Shown in pieces: positions 7,374 to 15,642 of a stretch of DNA of 20,958 nucleotides. Made by a program: the position numbers and the translations under genes. The stretch spans positions 1-20,958 of the forward strand of contig JALOBF010000010.1 of NCBI GenBank assembly GCA_023228385.1. The letters run 5' to 3'. Position 1 is the stretch's first letter. Every line of letters starts with the position of its first letter. Under the pieces are notes generated by a model. It worked only from the letters and a program-made list of their open reading frames with translations. It was not told the DNA's origin and ran no database searches. Source of the DNA: Bacilli bacterium (GTDB taxonomy: Bacteria > Bacillota_I > Bacilli_A > ML615J-28 > CAG-698).

Positions 7374-10052
7374 CTACTCCTCATCGGTACCGAAGTATTT
7401 TAATTTGGAGTTAAGTGCTTTGATTCTATACTCCAGAAACTTCACAAACTCTTCTTTTGTATAATTTGTATTGTTGAAGATGATACCGAAATCCTCAGAT
7501 TTTATTTGTTCATAAAGTTGAATAGAGGTATAATCGGTTCCGGTAAGTTCTGTTTTTATTGGATTAAAATATGTGGTTATTGCGGTTTTCATTTCATCGG
7601 TAAATTTAACGTCAGTATCGTTTCCTTCCTCATCCAAAACAAATTTACTGCTACTGTCCTTTAAATTTGTTTTTATCATAGAGAGTGTTGGGATAACATA
7701 TCCTTTTTCATTATCCCATTTTGGAATATCGATTGTACTGGTATTTACATATGCATGATAACCAAACTCTGTAACTAGGTATGTCCATTCTCCTAAATCA
7801 TTAGGAACGGAAGCATAAGGTGTGTGAGTTTGTGATGAAGGATTCGCTTTCCAAATCGAACGAACCGCTTCTTCAAAAGGTTTAACCATTTTACCGTTAG
7901 TAAATTCGCCCAGGCTTTCGTATTTCACTGAAAGGCCCGCCGTTTTAAATTTTGCAACTTCAATGTCTTTTAATACATATTTAAGATCTTCTAATTCCGG
8001 TTGGGCGGTAACGGTTTGATCATACTTAGCAACAAAACGAAGCGATTTTGTAAAGGCATTGGCTATTGCTTCAAATTTTTCTTGTGATGTACCGGTTTCT
8101 TCTTGATAATATTTCCAAACTTGTTGATAAAGCTGCTTCGCGTAATCGTTTTGTAAATCGGTCCATTCGTCAGGATTAATTGGATTACCATTTTCGTCTT
8201 CAACCTTTATTAATAAATGTATACCGGTTACTTTAAAATAATCATCGGCCGTTTTTCCCATTTTTGCTTCGATTGCTTTCCACAATTCTGAATCTTCGGC
8301 GATTTCGCTGACATCGCCCAAGGAATTAGAATAGTCTGTCATCACTTGCGAATAAAGGAAATGATAAAGCAATTCTTCGTCGTTATTTACTCCATAAATT
8401 TCACGAATAAATTTTTTCCATCCAAACTGCGGTCCGTATCCGTACTGACTGTAAGCGCCGCTAATGAATAACTGCTTTTCTCGAATAGCTCTTTCTTTAA
8501 CCGACTGCCACTTTTGGGGATTAAGAATCCTTTTTGATGTTTTAGCTTCTGTTAAATAATAATCAAAAATTTTATTAAAACTGGGACTGTTTAGTAAGCG
8601 TAAGTTATTAATTTCACTAATCGCAAATGTAATTCCATAACGTTTATCCATTAAATCAAACAACTGTTTTGTAGAATAATCAACATTACCGACTTTTGCA
8701 ACCATAGTTTCGCTCTTTGCTTTAGTCGGCTTAATCTTTTCCTTATAAGATTGAGCTAAGTCAATATAACCTTTTTCAATTACCGGGTCATATATAACCA
8801 AACCTTTTCGCGTACGTAACTTAACCATTTCTGTTGCGATATATTCGTCAGTCAACTCTGCTTCAAATAAAGCTTTATATATTTCGTCTTTAACATCCTC
8901 TAATTCAGGCGCCTTCTCTTCCGCAATTTTTAAAACATAACAATGCAAAGCATTATTATTATATGAACGCGGATTAACCGTAAACCAATTTTGATCTTTC
9001 TCAACTTTTTCGGTATCCGGTTTATATACCTTCATCGTTGTGCTTAAGTATCTTTGTAATTCGGCTTGATAATTGCTGATTTTTTCGTATGAATAATAAA
9101 GTTCATTTAAAGTTTCATCTTCTTCGGATTTAATTGTATTAAATTCAATTGTAACCGCATCGTCTTTTTCTGTTATCGTATAGTGTTTATTGGCTATTAA
9201 AGTTAATGTGTTTTCGGGATAACCTACTACTTTATGTGAATTAATCGTATTATACATATCGATAAAGGCGACAATCACTTCTTCCGGTGTTAGGGCTACT
9301 TTCTCATCGTTTACGGCTTTAACCCATTTATCAAAATCTTTATCGTTATCAGGGTCCTTGGCTTGAATTTCATATCCTAACTGTTTTAACGCATTAATTG
9401 CTTCTTCTTTAGTCGAGAAAGGAATAATTATCGTCCAAAAACCATATTTCTTTTCATAGTTTGCTTTATAATGAGTTTCATAATCGTCTTCGGTAAAATA
9501 AGGTTTTAAAGTATTGTCTTCTTCCGCCGCTTCATTAGCCATTCGGATTGCATCCTTTAACCGATCTTCTGCAAATAATCTTTTTGCCAGAATCAACCGA
9601 TGATAGTCTTTTACTTCATCTTTGGTCCGCAAACCGGATCCGGTGTACATATTTTCATAATATTGTGTTTCAGCTTCTTCAATTTCTTCTTCTGAAAGAT
9701 CGTCTTTACCATCGGGAAATATCGCTTTTTCTAAAGCTTCATTAATATCTTCTTCACTAACTAATTTCCAGTAATTAAAATCTCCAAAAACACCACTTAA
9801 AATATCTTTATCGACTGTATCGATTAAAACATTTAATCCGGCTCTTTTCTTAAGCAGATTATAAATTTTTTGATTTGTAATCTGATAAGTTCTCTCTTCC
9901 TCATTTATAGATAGATATATGCCTTCCTCTTCAGGAATCTTCGGAATTGGTTTTTCTTTAGAAAATACTGAGCACGAGATGGCAACAGCAATTATGATTA
10001 AAATAATAACTAATATTGGCAAGGTTCTTTTTATTGCTGCAGAACTATTCAT
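7374..10052 (-). CDS. Large lipoprotein, double parvulin-like (PrsA/SurA-type) foldase, paralogue 2
   Basis: This 892-residue lipoprotein has a hydrophobic signal and a lipobox ending AISC with Cys27. It aligns with the 816-residue protein along most of its length, including the pattern beginning GWKKF at the middle and DIPKW near the end. Its second parvulin-like module keeps both conserved histidines, His612 in TGIHLLIKVED and His766 in FGYHAYVN, and has LGEFTNGKMVKPFEEAV, close to the PrsA pattern. The first module (about 195-420) is degenerate but ends in LHCYVLKIAEE and a PrsA-like helical segment. It is probably an extracytoplasmic folding factor. ATG 10052 is chosen: AAGGAG lies 8 bases upstream, whereas the in-frame GTG at 10061 overlaps that site. 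It is a single-gene unit with its own promoter and terminator. Confidence 0.7.
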   Translation of the reverse strand: MNSSAAIKRTLPILVIILIIIAVAISCSVFSKEKPIPKIPEEEGIYLSINEEERTYQITNQKIYNLLKKRAGLNVLIDTVDKDILSGVFGDFNYWKLVSEEDINEALEKAIFPDGKDDLSEEEIEEAETQYYENMYTGSGLRTKDEVKDYHRLILAKRLFAEDRLKDAIRMANEAAEEDNTLKPYFTEDDYETHYKANYEKKYGFWTIIIPFSTKEEAINALKQLGYEIQAKDPDNDKDFDKWVKAVNDEKVALTPEEVIVAFIDMYNTINSHKVVGYPENTLTLIANKHYTITEKDDAVTIEFNTIKSEEDETLNELYYSYEKISNYQAELQRYLSTTMKVYKPDTEKVEKDQNWFTVNPRSYNNNALHCYVLKIAEEKAPELEDVKDEIYKALFEAELTDEYIATEMVKLRTRKGLVIYDPVIEKGYIDLAQSYKEKIKPTKAKSETMVAKVGNVDYSTKQLFDLMDKRYGITFAISEINNLRLLNSPSFNKIFDYYLTEAKTSKRILNPQKWQSVKERAIREKQLFISGAYSQYGYGPQFGWKKFIREIYGVNNDEELLYHFLYSQVMTDYSNSLGDVSEIAEDSELWKAIEAKMGKTADDYFKVTGIHLLIKVEDENGNPINPDEWTDLQNDYAKQLYQQVWKYYQEETGTSQEKFEAIANAFTKSLRFVAKYDQTVTAQPELEDLKYVLKDIEVAKFKTAGLSVKYESLGEFTNGKMVKPFEEAVRSIWKANPSSQTHTPYASVPNDLGEWTYLVTEFGYHAYVNTSTIDIPKWDNEKGYVIPTLSMIKTNLKDSSSKFVLDEEGNDTDVKFTDEMKTAITTYFNPIKTELTGTDYTSIQLYEQIKSEDFGIIFNNTNYTKEEFVKFLEYRIKALNSKLKYFGTDEE

Positions 10053-10138
10053 ATTTTTCACTCCTTATACATTTATATTCTAGAAAGACATAATTTTTAG
10101 CCCTTTTATTTATCCTTAATAAAAAATGCAACATATAT

Positions 10139-10167
10139 ATTTTACTACTTTTTGTTTGATTTGTAAA
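10139..10167 (-). promoter_or_regulatory. Candidate SigA promoter of lipoprotein paralogue 2
   Basis: TTTACA (10167-10162), a 17-base spacer and TAAAAT (10144-10139) on the minus strand. This gives a leader of about 80 bases before the ATG at 10052, with no obvious hairpin in it. Confidence 0.55.
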
Positions 10168-10268
10168 TGATTTTTTATTTTTAGTTAATTTCATTTTAAA
10201 AAACAGATGGCTTAATTAAAAAGATTAAGGGCATTAAAATATTTTATAAAACAGATTAAAGTCTATTA

Positions 10269-10311
10269 CACAAAATCTTATTTTTTTAATCCTAATTATT
10301 AATATTTTGTG
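10269..10311. repeat. Imperfect 12-bp inverted repeat
   Basis: Arms 10269-10280 and 10300-10311 pair in 11 of 12 positions (CACAAAAT / ATTTTGTG plus TTA / TAA) around a 19-base AT-rich loop. It lacks a clean U-tract, so it is not an obvious terminator; it could be a regulator site or an RNA stem. Confidence 0.45.
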
Positions 10312-10322
10312 CGTATAGTTAA

Positions 10323-10351
10323 TTGGATATGCAATTATGATATCATATTAT
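10323..10351 (+). promoter_or_regulatory. Possible plus-strand promoter for a small RNA
   Basis: TTGGAT (10323-10328), a 17-base spacer and TATTAT (10346-10351). The -35 is weak. Its -10 overlaps the palindrome at 10344-10361. The expected transcript start is about 10358. Confidence 0.3.
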
Positions 10352-10361
10352 AAATAATATG
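10344..10361. repeat. Perfect 8-bp palindrome, operator-like
   Basis: CATATTAT-AA-ATAATATG is a perfect 18-bp dyad with a 2-base centre, overlapping the possible plus-strand -10. The AT richness raises the odds that it is accidental, so an operator role is only a suggestion. Confidence 0.35.
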
Positions 10362-10455
10362 TAAACATCTAATATTAACCTAAAATCAACAAAAGTCTCC
10401 TGCCCGTACTAATAAAGGTTATAAAAAAACCGAGGTTTTCGGCTGTTGATTTTTT
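10358..10455 (+). ncRNA. Candidate small structured RNA
   Basis: A perfect 10-bp stem (10382-10391 with 10444-10453) closes a 52-base interior containing a small hairpin (CCGA 10430-10433 with TCGG 10439-10442). The 3' arm runs directly into six U on the plus strand (10450-10455), as a self-terminating small RNA would. A possible promoter lies upstream at 10323-10351. No plus-strand gene follows for more than 4 kb, so it would be an independent RNA and not a leader. It matches no RNA class I recognise: no SRP, 6S, tmRNA or T-box landmarks. The minus strand can also form a terminator here, which is the main alternative. Confidence 0.35.
10423..10442 (-). terminator. Possible minus-strand terminator
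   Basis: On the minus strand CCGA-AAACC-TCGG (10442-10430) is followed by seven U (10429-10423). The stem is short but the U-tract is good. It could end transcripts from the CBS-protein operon, which stops translating 230 bp upstream. Confidence 0.4.
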
Positions 10456-10564
10456 CATAATTGTCATAAAATTCGCAATCTAGCAAATCATTTGTTGTTT
10501 TAAGGATATATAATACCCAGTTCGATATTAAATTTTTTCATTATTGAATTGAATCATAAAATAA

Positions 10565-10578
10565 TCCGAATCTTCGGA
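10565..10578 (-). terminator. Weak terminator-like hairpin after the CBS-protein gene
   Basis: TCCGA-AGAT-TCGGA on the minus strand is followed by a broken U-tract, UUAUUUUAU. It is the first hairpin after the stop at 10673, but its stem is only 5 bp. Confidence 0.3.
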
Positions 10579-10672
10579 GGACATTATATGTTATGGTTTA
10601 GATTTATCTTCCCAAAGTTCTACATTTAAAGCCCAAAGACTCATTATATAACATTCAAGTATAAATGTATGA

Positions 10673-12031
10673 TTATTCTTCTATTTGTGAGATGTTAAGT
10701 TCTATTACTCTTATCCGTCTATTTTCTACCTTTTTTACGGTAAATTCTAAATCATATCTAACCAAATATTTTTCAGCTTCGTTTTGGCGTTCAGCAGCCG
10801 TATAATAATGAAGAACTTGGCCTTCGGCCGGTAGACCTTCACATAAACTATAGACAAAACCACCAACGCTTGAATATTTAGTTTCAGGAGCTTCGCCCAA
10901 ATCTAATGTTTCAAAAAGCTCTTCAACTTCCATATCTGGAGGAACCGAATATCGGTTCTTGGCCATCTCTGTAAGATCAATGTCTTCTTCTTCATCATAT
11001 TCATCATATATTTCTCCCACTAATTCTTCCAATGCATCCTCCATGGTTACTATACCACTTGTCCCCCCATATTCATCGGAAACCACGGCAAAATGCTTTT
11101 TTTGTTTTTGCATTTCTTTAATTAATTCATTAACTTTGGTTGATTCCGATACAAACAAAGGTTTAGACAACAATTTTTTAATATTTACGGCCTTTTGTTG
11201 TATTATTGCAGTAAAAAAGTCCCTTTCGCTTAAAATACCAAGAATATTATCTTTATCTTCCTTATAAACAGGAACCCGGGAAAATTGATATTCAAAAAAT
11301 ATTTCTTTAATGTTTTCAATAGAATTATTAATATCAACAGCAATAACATCAACTCTTGGTGTCATTATATCATAGACCGTCGTTTCATTTAAACTAATTG
11401 CGCTTTGTAACAAATCAGCGTCATCCTCGCCAATTACGCCTTCAGTCTCCATTACATCAATTATTGATTCTAACTCTTCTTCGGTTACTTTCGGTTGAAC
11501 AATATGCTTTTCTGTTTTTTTGCTGATTGCTCTTTTTATCTTTACAAAAATATAAGTCAAAGGCCAAACCAGTTTATAAACGATATACATCAAAAAAGCA
11601 GAATGCAAAGCCGTCTTTTCTACATTTTCTTTAGTATATTGCTTAGGTAAGATTTCTCCAAAAAGAAGAATCAAAATTGTTATAACAAAAATACCTATAA
11701 CATTAGCAACAATTCGACTACTAACAAATGAGGAAATGAAAACTATCGACAGCACCGTTAAACAAATATTTGCGAAAGTGTTGGCGATTAATATCGCTGT
11801 TAAAGTGGAATCGTATTTTTCTGCCAGATATACCGCCTTTTTGGCTCCTCTTTTCTTTTCTTCCTTGTAATTTCGCAATCTGATAATATTTACACTTGAA
11901 TATGCCGTTTCGGCAGCAGAAAAAAACGCAGATGATAAAAATAAAAATATAAACAATAATAACAAAATAATATCAAGAAATAAATTATCTGTGAACAAAT
12001 CTAGTACCAATCCGTTCTTAAGCGGAACCAA
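10673..12031 (-). CDS. CorC/HlyC (CNNM)-family membrane protein with CBS domains
   Basis: This is an integral membrane protein of 452 residues. It carries an N-terminal CNNM (DUF21) domain with about four membrane segments in the first 165 residues (FFSAAETAYSS is the usual conserved element), a CBS pair (about 220-340) with the family-typical MTPRVDV and YGGTSGIVTMEDALEELVGEI, and a C-terminal CorC/HlyC domain (about 360-445). Relatives such as YhdP/MpfA and CorC are implicated in magnesium efflux or homeostasis; the old haemolysin label is historical. I prefer TTG 12031 as start, because GAGGTG sits 7 bases upstream; ATG 12046 in the same frame has no ribosome site. It is the last gene of the CCA-like/YhaM operon, 34 bp after yhaM. 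Confidence 0.88.
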   Translation of the reverse strand: MVPLKNGLVLDLFTDNLFLDIILLLLFIFLFLSSAFFSAAETAYSSVNIIRLRNYKEEKKRGAKKAVYLAEKYDSTLTAILIANTFANICLTVLSIVFISSFVSSRIVANVIGIFVITILILLFGEILPKQYTKENVEKTALHSAFLMYIVYKLVWPLTYIFVKIKRAISKKTEKHIVQPKVTEEELESIIDVMETEGVIGEDDADLLQSAISLNETTVYDIMTPRVDVIAVDINNSIENIKEIFFEYQFSRVPVYKEDKDNILGILSERDFFTAIIQQKAVNIKKLLSKPLFVSESTKVNELIKEMQKQKKHFAVVSDEYGGTSGIVTMEDALEELVGEIYDEYDEEEDIDLTEMAKNRYSVPPDMEVEELFETLDLGEAPETKYSSVGGFVYSLCEGLPAEGQVLHYYTAAERQNEAEKYLVRYDLEFTVKKVENRRIRVIELNISQIEE

Positions 12032-12065
12032 TAATAACCACCTCATTTACATAACAATTAAAACA

Positions 12066-12998
12066 TTAAAGTTTAGGCCGATAAAAACTTCTTCGATCAA
12101 AGGCCGATATATAGTTTGTATATTCGCCTTTTTCGGTATTAACAATTTCTTTTTCCAATGCCGCCATCCGCGAATCAGCAAAATCAAGCATAAAAATTAA
12201 TACCGCCTCGGCAATTAACGGTTCTTTAGGCGAACCGTATTCCAATAATCCATGATGAGACAGAACAATATGTTGTAACATAAGAGTTTCCTCGGTATTT
12301 TCAAAGCCGAGCGAACAAGCAGCAGAATATATAATATTAAAGGCAATCGAAATATGGCCAAGTAATTGTCCTTTCTTGGTATACTCCATACATTTAGCAT
12401 CGCTTAACTCGATTATTTTTCCGATGTCGTGAAGGATGATGCCGCCATAAACCAAGTCTTTATTTAAATATTGATATTGATTAAGATAGGCATCACTCAA
12501 TTTCAACATTGAATATACATGATAGGCAAGCCCGGAAATATAGTTGTGATGCATCATTACTGCTGCCGGATGAATATAGAAATTATCCGTATATTTATCC
12601 AAAATAGTTGTTACAATTTCCTTTATGATTTTATTGTCTATATTGTTTATGTATTTTTCAATTTGCTCTTTTAACTCTTCAGCTGATAATTTAGCCGTTT
12701 CATAGTATTCATTTTTATCAATTTCTCCGTCGGCTACTAACCGCAAGTCTTTTACATTAAACTGCATTTTTCCCTGATAGTCTTTCATAATGCCGTTTAG
12801 TTCATATATTTCCCCGTTTTTTAATTGTGTTTTTATTTCTTCATTTAAAGCCCATATTTTTACATCGATTAAATCAAAGCCATCAAAGCCAATCATACTT
12901 GCGTATTCAGCATTGGCAGGTGTTTTTCTGATTTGACAATCGGTAAGCCGTAAAATCAATGTTGCTTTATCTGATGGTTGAAAATCCTTAATCTTCAT
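12066..12998 (-). CDS. yhaM: YhaM-type 3'-5' exoribonuclease (OB fold plus HD domain)
   Basis: This 310-residue protein has an N-terminal OB-fold segment (about 8-90) and a C-terminal HD phosphohydrolase domain with the full metal-binding set: His160, His190-Asp191 in ILHDIGK, His215 in GHISI, and His248-His249 in SHHGLLEYGSPK. That order matches YhaM, a cytoplasmic 3'-5' exonuclease acting on RNA (and single-stranded DNA) that trims transcript ends. ATG 12998 is chosen over ATG 13010, since the upstream ATG overlaps the GAGG site serving 12998. Its start overlaps the end of the CCA-like gene by 11 bases, so the two are probably translationally coupled; a joint role in RNA 3'-end handling is an inference from that pairing. 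Confidence 0.93.
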   Translation of the reverse strand: MKIKDFQPSDKATLILRLTDCQIRKTPANAEYASMIGFDGFDLIDVKIWALNEEIKTQLKNGEIYELNGIMKDYQGKMQFNVKDLRLVADGEIDKNEYYETAKLSAEELKEQIEKYINNIDNKIIKEIVTTILDKYTDNFYIHPAAVMMHHNYISGLAYHVYSMLKLSDAYLNQYQYLNKDLVYGGIILHDIGKIIELSDAKCMEYTKKGQLLGHISIAFNIIYSAACSLGFENTEETLMLQHIVLSHHGLLEYGSPKEPLIAEAVLIFMLDFADSRMAALEKEIVNTEKGEYTNYISAFDRRSFYRPKL

Positions 12999-14610
12999 TA
13001 TTTTCCTCATTTCTGTTATTTTTATTTAAAACGCGAAATTTAGGATCAACATTAGTAATTATACGCCGATATAACTCATTTAATTCTCGAGAAACCATTA
13101 CTTTTTCCGTACCTTTCTCTATATACTTCATATCTTCCAATAATTCTATATTTTGACCGACTAAGTTTTTGATATCACTTTCTAATTTGTTCTCAAGAGT
13201 TATTCTTTCCAATTTGCGAATTTTTTCATCTTTTTCTTGTAGTAATCGGTCATGTTCATAAAGTTTTTTTTCTAATTCTAATAATTTACTTTCCGGAACA
13301 AACATATCTTTTTCACTTATCCCGATTGGCGATACATTTTCCGGGATTTGATTAGTTGTTATTGAATCAGTTTCTTCGTTAATATCAAAATCTAAGGGAA
13401 TATCCGGTTGAATATTTTCATCATCAATTTTGGGTAAAATACCGCTTTGTCGTAATGACGTTAAAGCATAATCTCGCAACTCATCAAAATTATTAGAAAG
13501 ACTATTGCCTAAAACTTTGTGCGCCATATCATCAACTAATGCTTGCACATAATCGCCTTCGCGATTCCCTGTTAGCTGAAGAATATCGGCAGCGGACAAG
13601 GCCAATTCCCGAACATCTTTAAGCGGTAATCTATTATATTCTTTGGTAATCTTTCGCGTTCTTTTCTTGTCTTTTTTTAATAGATAATTAATATAATTAG
13701 CTTTTTTACAAACATCTAAACCGTAATCAAATAAATTTTCCTGACTATATTTACCTTTAGATACTGTAAGTGCTAACTCCACAAGCAGTTTTAATTGTTC
13801 TTGATCTTCAGCTAAGCCTTCAAACTCCTGAAGGTATCGACCATTACGAACAAATGCTAAAGCTAAAAAAGTGTCCGGTTCTAACAAACGATAGCTTTCA
13901 GCCCATTTACGAAAATCTTTTGATAAATAAGGGATTCTTTTATATATTTTAGTTTTATATAAATAACCCAAAGCTTTCTTAATATTTTTACCATATAGAA
14001 TCCTTTTTAATTCTTTGGTTATAGCGGGAATTTCCAGTTTTCCCAAGAGACGTGACCTGGACCGCATTGCTCTAAGTGTCTTTTTTTCAATCCTAAATCC
14101 TAACTCACTAACAAAACGAATGGCTATCAATAAACGCAAAGGATCTTCGGTAAATCTTATTTTCGGTGAACCGATAGCGCGAATAATCCTTTTTTGGATA
14201 TCTTCAAAACCCCGATATGCATCAGTTAATTTTCCGCCATAAGTCATAGCAATAGCATTAAGAGTGAAATCTCGATTGGCTAACTCTTCGTGAAAACTTT
14301 TGGAATAATGCATTCTTTTCGGATTGCGTTTATCTTTGAAATTAGCGGCACGAAAAGTACTAACAATAAATTCATATCCGGAGTAATATAGTCTTACTGC
14401 TCCTAATCCTTCTTCTGTAATCTTTGTATAAGAAAAAATGCCTTTAATAACATCGGGGGTGGCGTTTGTAGTAATGCTAATTTCACAAAAAGGAATCTGC
14501 AATATCGTTTTACAAACGGCATCACCGATAATATACGCTTCGCAACCATTGTTAATCAGTATTCTTAAAATTTCTTTTCCTTTTTCGAGATAATGTTCGT
14601 TGCCGTTCAC
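12988..14610 (-). CDS. CCA tRNA nucleotidyltransferase-like protein without catalytic carboxylates
   Basis: Residues 1-385 align ungapped over key blocks with class II CCA-adding enzymes, including GxAV (29-32), VSTFR (83-87), FTLNAIA (115-121) and the RFTEDPLRLL (152-161) tRNA/nucleotide-binding block. The catalytic positions are altered: the family GGAVRD is GDAVCK, the metal-binding DxD is Glu43-Ile-Ser45, the third carboxylate before the TFR block is Ile82, and RRD is NRD (112-114). Transfer of CTP/ATP to tRNA ends therefore looks unlikely. Residues 390-540 are an extra, charged tail with a predicted coiled coil (about 438-475), making it far longer than the usual ~400. GTG start with AAAGGAG 9 bases upstream. 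It may have become a tRNA-binding or structural protein; the frame is intact, so it is not decaying. A working CCA enzyme would have to be elsewhere. Confidence 0.8.
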   Translation of the reverse strand: MNGNEHYLEKGKEILRILINNGCEAYIIGDAVCKTILQIPFCEISITTNATPDVIKGIFSYTKITEEGLGAVRLYYSGYEFIVSTFRAANFKDKRNPKRMHYSKSFHEELANRDFTLNAIAMTYGGKLTDAYRGFEDIQKRIIRAIGSPKIRFTEDPLRLLIAIRFVSELGFRIEKKTLRAMRSRSRLLGKLEIPAITKELKRILYGKNIKKALGYLYKTKIYKRIPYLSKDFRKWAESYRLLEPDTFLALAFVRNGRYLQEFEGLAEDQEQLKLLVELALTVSKGKYSQENLFDYGLDVCKKANYINYLLKKDKKRTRKITKEYNRLPLKDVRELALSAADILQLTGNREGDYVQALVDDMAHKVLGNSLSNNFDELRDYALTSLRQSGILPKIDDENIQPDIPLDFDINEETDSITTNQIPENVSPIGISEKDMFVPESKLLELEKKLYEHDRLLQEKDEKIRKLERITLENKLESDIKNLVGQNIELLEDMKYIEKGTEKVMVSRELNELYRRIITNVDPKFRVLNKNNRNEENNED

Positions 14611-14652
14611 GAATTACTTCTCCTTTCTGCATATTAATACTATCTAGATATA

Positions 14653-14693
14653 ATTATACCTTATATTTAGTTAAATTTCTATATTTTTGTCAA
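14653..14693 (-). promoter_or_regulatory. Promoter region of the CCA-like/yhaM operon, unresolved
   Basis: The minus strand has a perfect -10, TATAAT (14658-14653), and a perfect -35, TTGACA (14693-14688), but 29 bases apart, too far to be one promoter. Either there are two partial promoters or an activator helps at the -10. Confidence 0.25.
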
Positions 14694-14718
14694 TATTTTT
14701 GCATTATTTATTTTAATC

Positions 14719-14747
14719 TTCACTTATTTAGGAATTTTCGTTATAAT
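14719..14747 (+). promoter_or_regulatory. SigA-type promoter of yigZ
   Basis: TTCACT (14719-14724), a 17-base spacer and TATAAT (14742-14747). The predicted transcript start is near 14754, which argues against translation from the ATG at 14752. Confidence 0.6.
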
Positions 14748-14763
14748 AATAATGGGTGAAGCT

Positions 14764-15345
14764 ATGTATATCTTAGATAAAGTAACTAGTTATGAGCAAA
14801 TTATTAACCGCAGCCGTTTTATCTGTTATTTATATCCAATAAATTCTGTCGAAGAAGCCAATGAAATTTTAAAACAAATTCGCAAACAGCATTATGATGC
14901 CACTCACAATTGTTATGCTTATATTTTAGGTGAATCAGGTAGCATTGCCAGAAATAGCGACGATGGTGAGCCGGCAGGCACCGCCGGTATAGTAATTTAT
15001 GATATATTGAAAAAGAATGAATTAACTAACGTTCTGGCAATTGTTTCTCGATATTTCGGGGGGATTAAACTGGGGGCCGCCGGTTTGATTCGTGCATATG
15101 GCAGCAGCGTAGCCAAAGCATTAGAAAACGTTAATAAATTGAAAATTGAAAAAACAACCGCTTTAATCATAGAAATCGATTATGCTTATTATAACCACAT
15201 TGAAAAAAATCTGGAAGAATACTCCCAGATTGAAAAACAGTTTACTGATAAAATTATTATAAAATTAAGTATTCCCGAAAATAAAAAAATTACGTTGGTT
15301 AATGAGCTAACCAATCTTACCGGCGGTAATATTAAAATAACTTAA
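14764..15345 (+). CDS. yigZ: YigZ/YvyE (IMPACT, UPF0029) family protein
   Basis: This 193-residue cytoplasmic protein carries the IMPACT-family signatures SDDGEPAGTAG (65-75) and RYFGGIKLGAAGLIRAYG (96-113), followed by the smaller C-terminal ferredoxin-like domain. The eukaryotic relative IMPACT regulates Gcn2; the bacterial role is not settled. ATG 14764 is chosen over ATG 14752: MYILDKVTSYEQIINRSRF matches where homologues start, and the first ATG lies at the predicted transcript start. It is convergent with spoIIID and the two stop codons overlap (15342-15345), with no terminator in between. Transcripts should therefore run on, antisense to spoIIID. Confidence 0.92.
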   Translation: MYILDKVTSYEQIINRSRFICYLYPINSVEEANEILKQIRKQHYDATHNCYAYILGESGSIARNSDDGEPAGTAGIVIYDILKKNELTNVLAIVSRYFGGIKLGAAGLIRAYGSSVAKALENVNKLKIEKTTALIIEIDYAYYNHIEKNLEEYSQIEKQFTDKIIIKLSIPENKKITLVNELTNLTGGNIKIT

Positions 15346-15620
15346 TTTTTGAACGGTTCCGGTTTGCCTTGTCTAGCTTCCATAAATTTTCTTTTCGTGG
15401 CTTCGCCGCCCCGAATATGTCTAATTGATTTATTGTATTCCAAAAGATTTCTTACTTCCAAAAAAAGATTTTTATTCAATAAAGGAAGGCGTTCGGTTAA
15501 ATCTTTATGAACAGTACTTTTTGAACAATCAACCTTTTTCGCAACTCCCCGAACTGTACTTTTATCGGCTAAGAAAATTTCAGCTGTTTTTATGACTCTT
15601 AACCTGATATCATAATCCAT
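15342..15620 (-). CDS. spoIIID: Sporulation transcriptional regulator SpoIIID
   Basis: This 92-residue DNA-binding protein closely matches Bacillus SpoIIID (93 residues). The helix-turn-helix (about 22-42) contains SKSTVHKDLTERLP (33-46), and the second DNA-contact segment contains KSIRHIRGGEATK (64-76). Both are near-invariant family blocks. SpoIIID is made in the mother cell under SigE; it activates and represses many SigE genes and helps switch on SigK. ATG 15620 lies 8 bases after GGAGG and gives the family length; a GTG at 15635 in frame is unlikely because it overlaps that site. The upstream region has a SigE-like promoter. Its stop overlaps that of yigZ on the other strand. Confidence 0.96.
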   Translation of the reverse strand: MDYDIRLRVIKTAEIFLADKSTVRGVAKKVDCSKSTVHKDLTERLPLLNKNLFLEVRNLLEYNKSIRHIRGGEATKRKFMEARQGKPEPFKN

Positions 15621-15642
15621 CCATCTTACCTCCACGCACTAT

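Larger units (their letters stand above)
10062..10672. other. About 610-bp intergenic region rich in inverted repeats
   Basis: No gene was found. The left part holds the promoter and roughly 80-base leader of lipoprotein paralogue 2. From about 10200 to 10580 there are several inverted repeats (10269-10311, 10344-10361, 10382-10453, 10565-10578) and a candidate small RNA. The rest, 10581-10672, shows only a short repeated CCCAAAG (plus strand) and nothing I can name. Confidence 0.5.

Noticed and set aside
10052..10061. GTG at 10061 as the start of the larger lipoprotein
   Set aside because: It overlaps the AAGGAG site that is correctly placed for the ATG at 10052.
10358..10455. Known RNA classes (SRP RNA, 6S RNA, tmRNA, T-box, common riboswitches) for the intergenic structure
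   Set aside because: None of their conserved core sequences was seen.
10588..10629. A 13-codon plus-strand reading frame (ATG 10588) with a GGAGG site 7 bases upstream
   Set aside because: No clear promoter, nothing downstream on the same strand, and the ribosome site lies in a hairpin; most likely chance.
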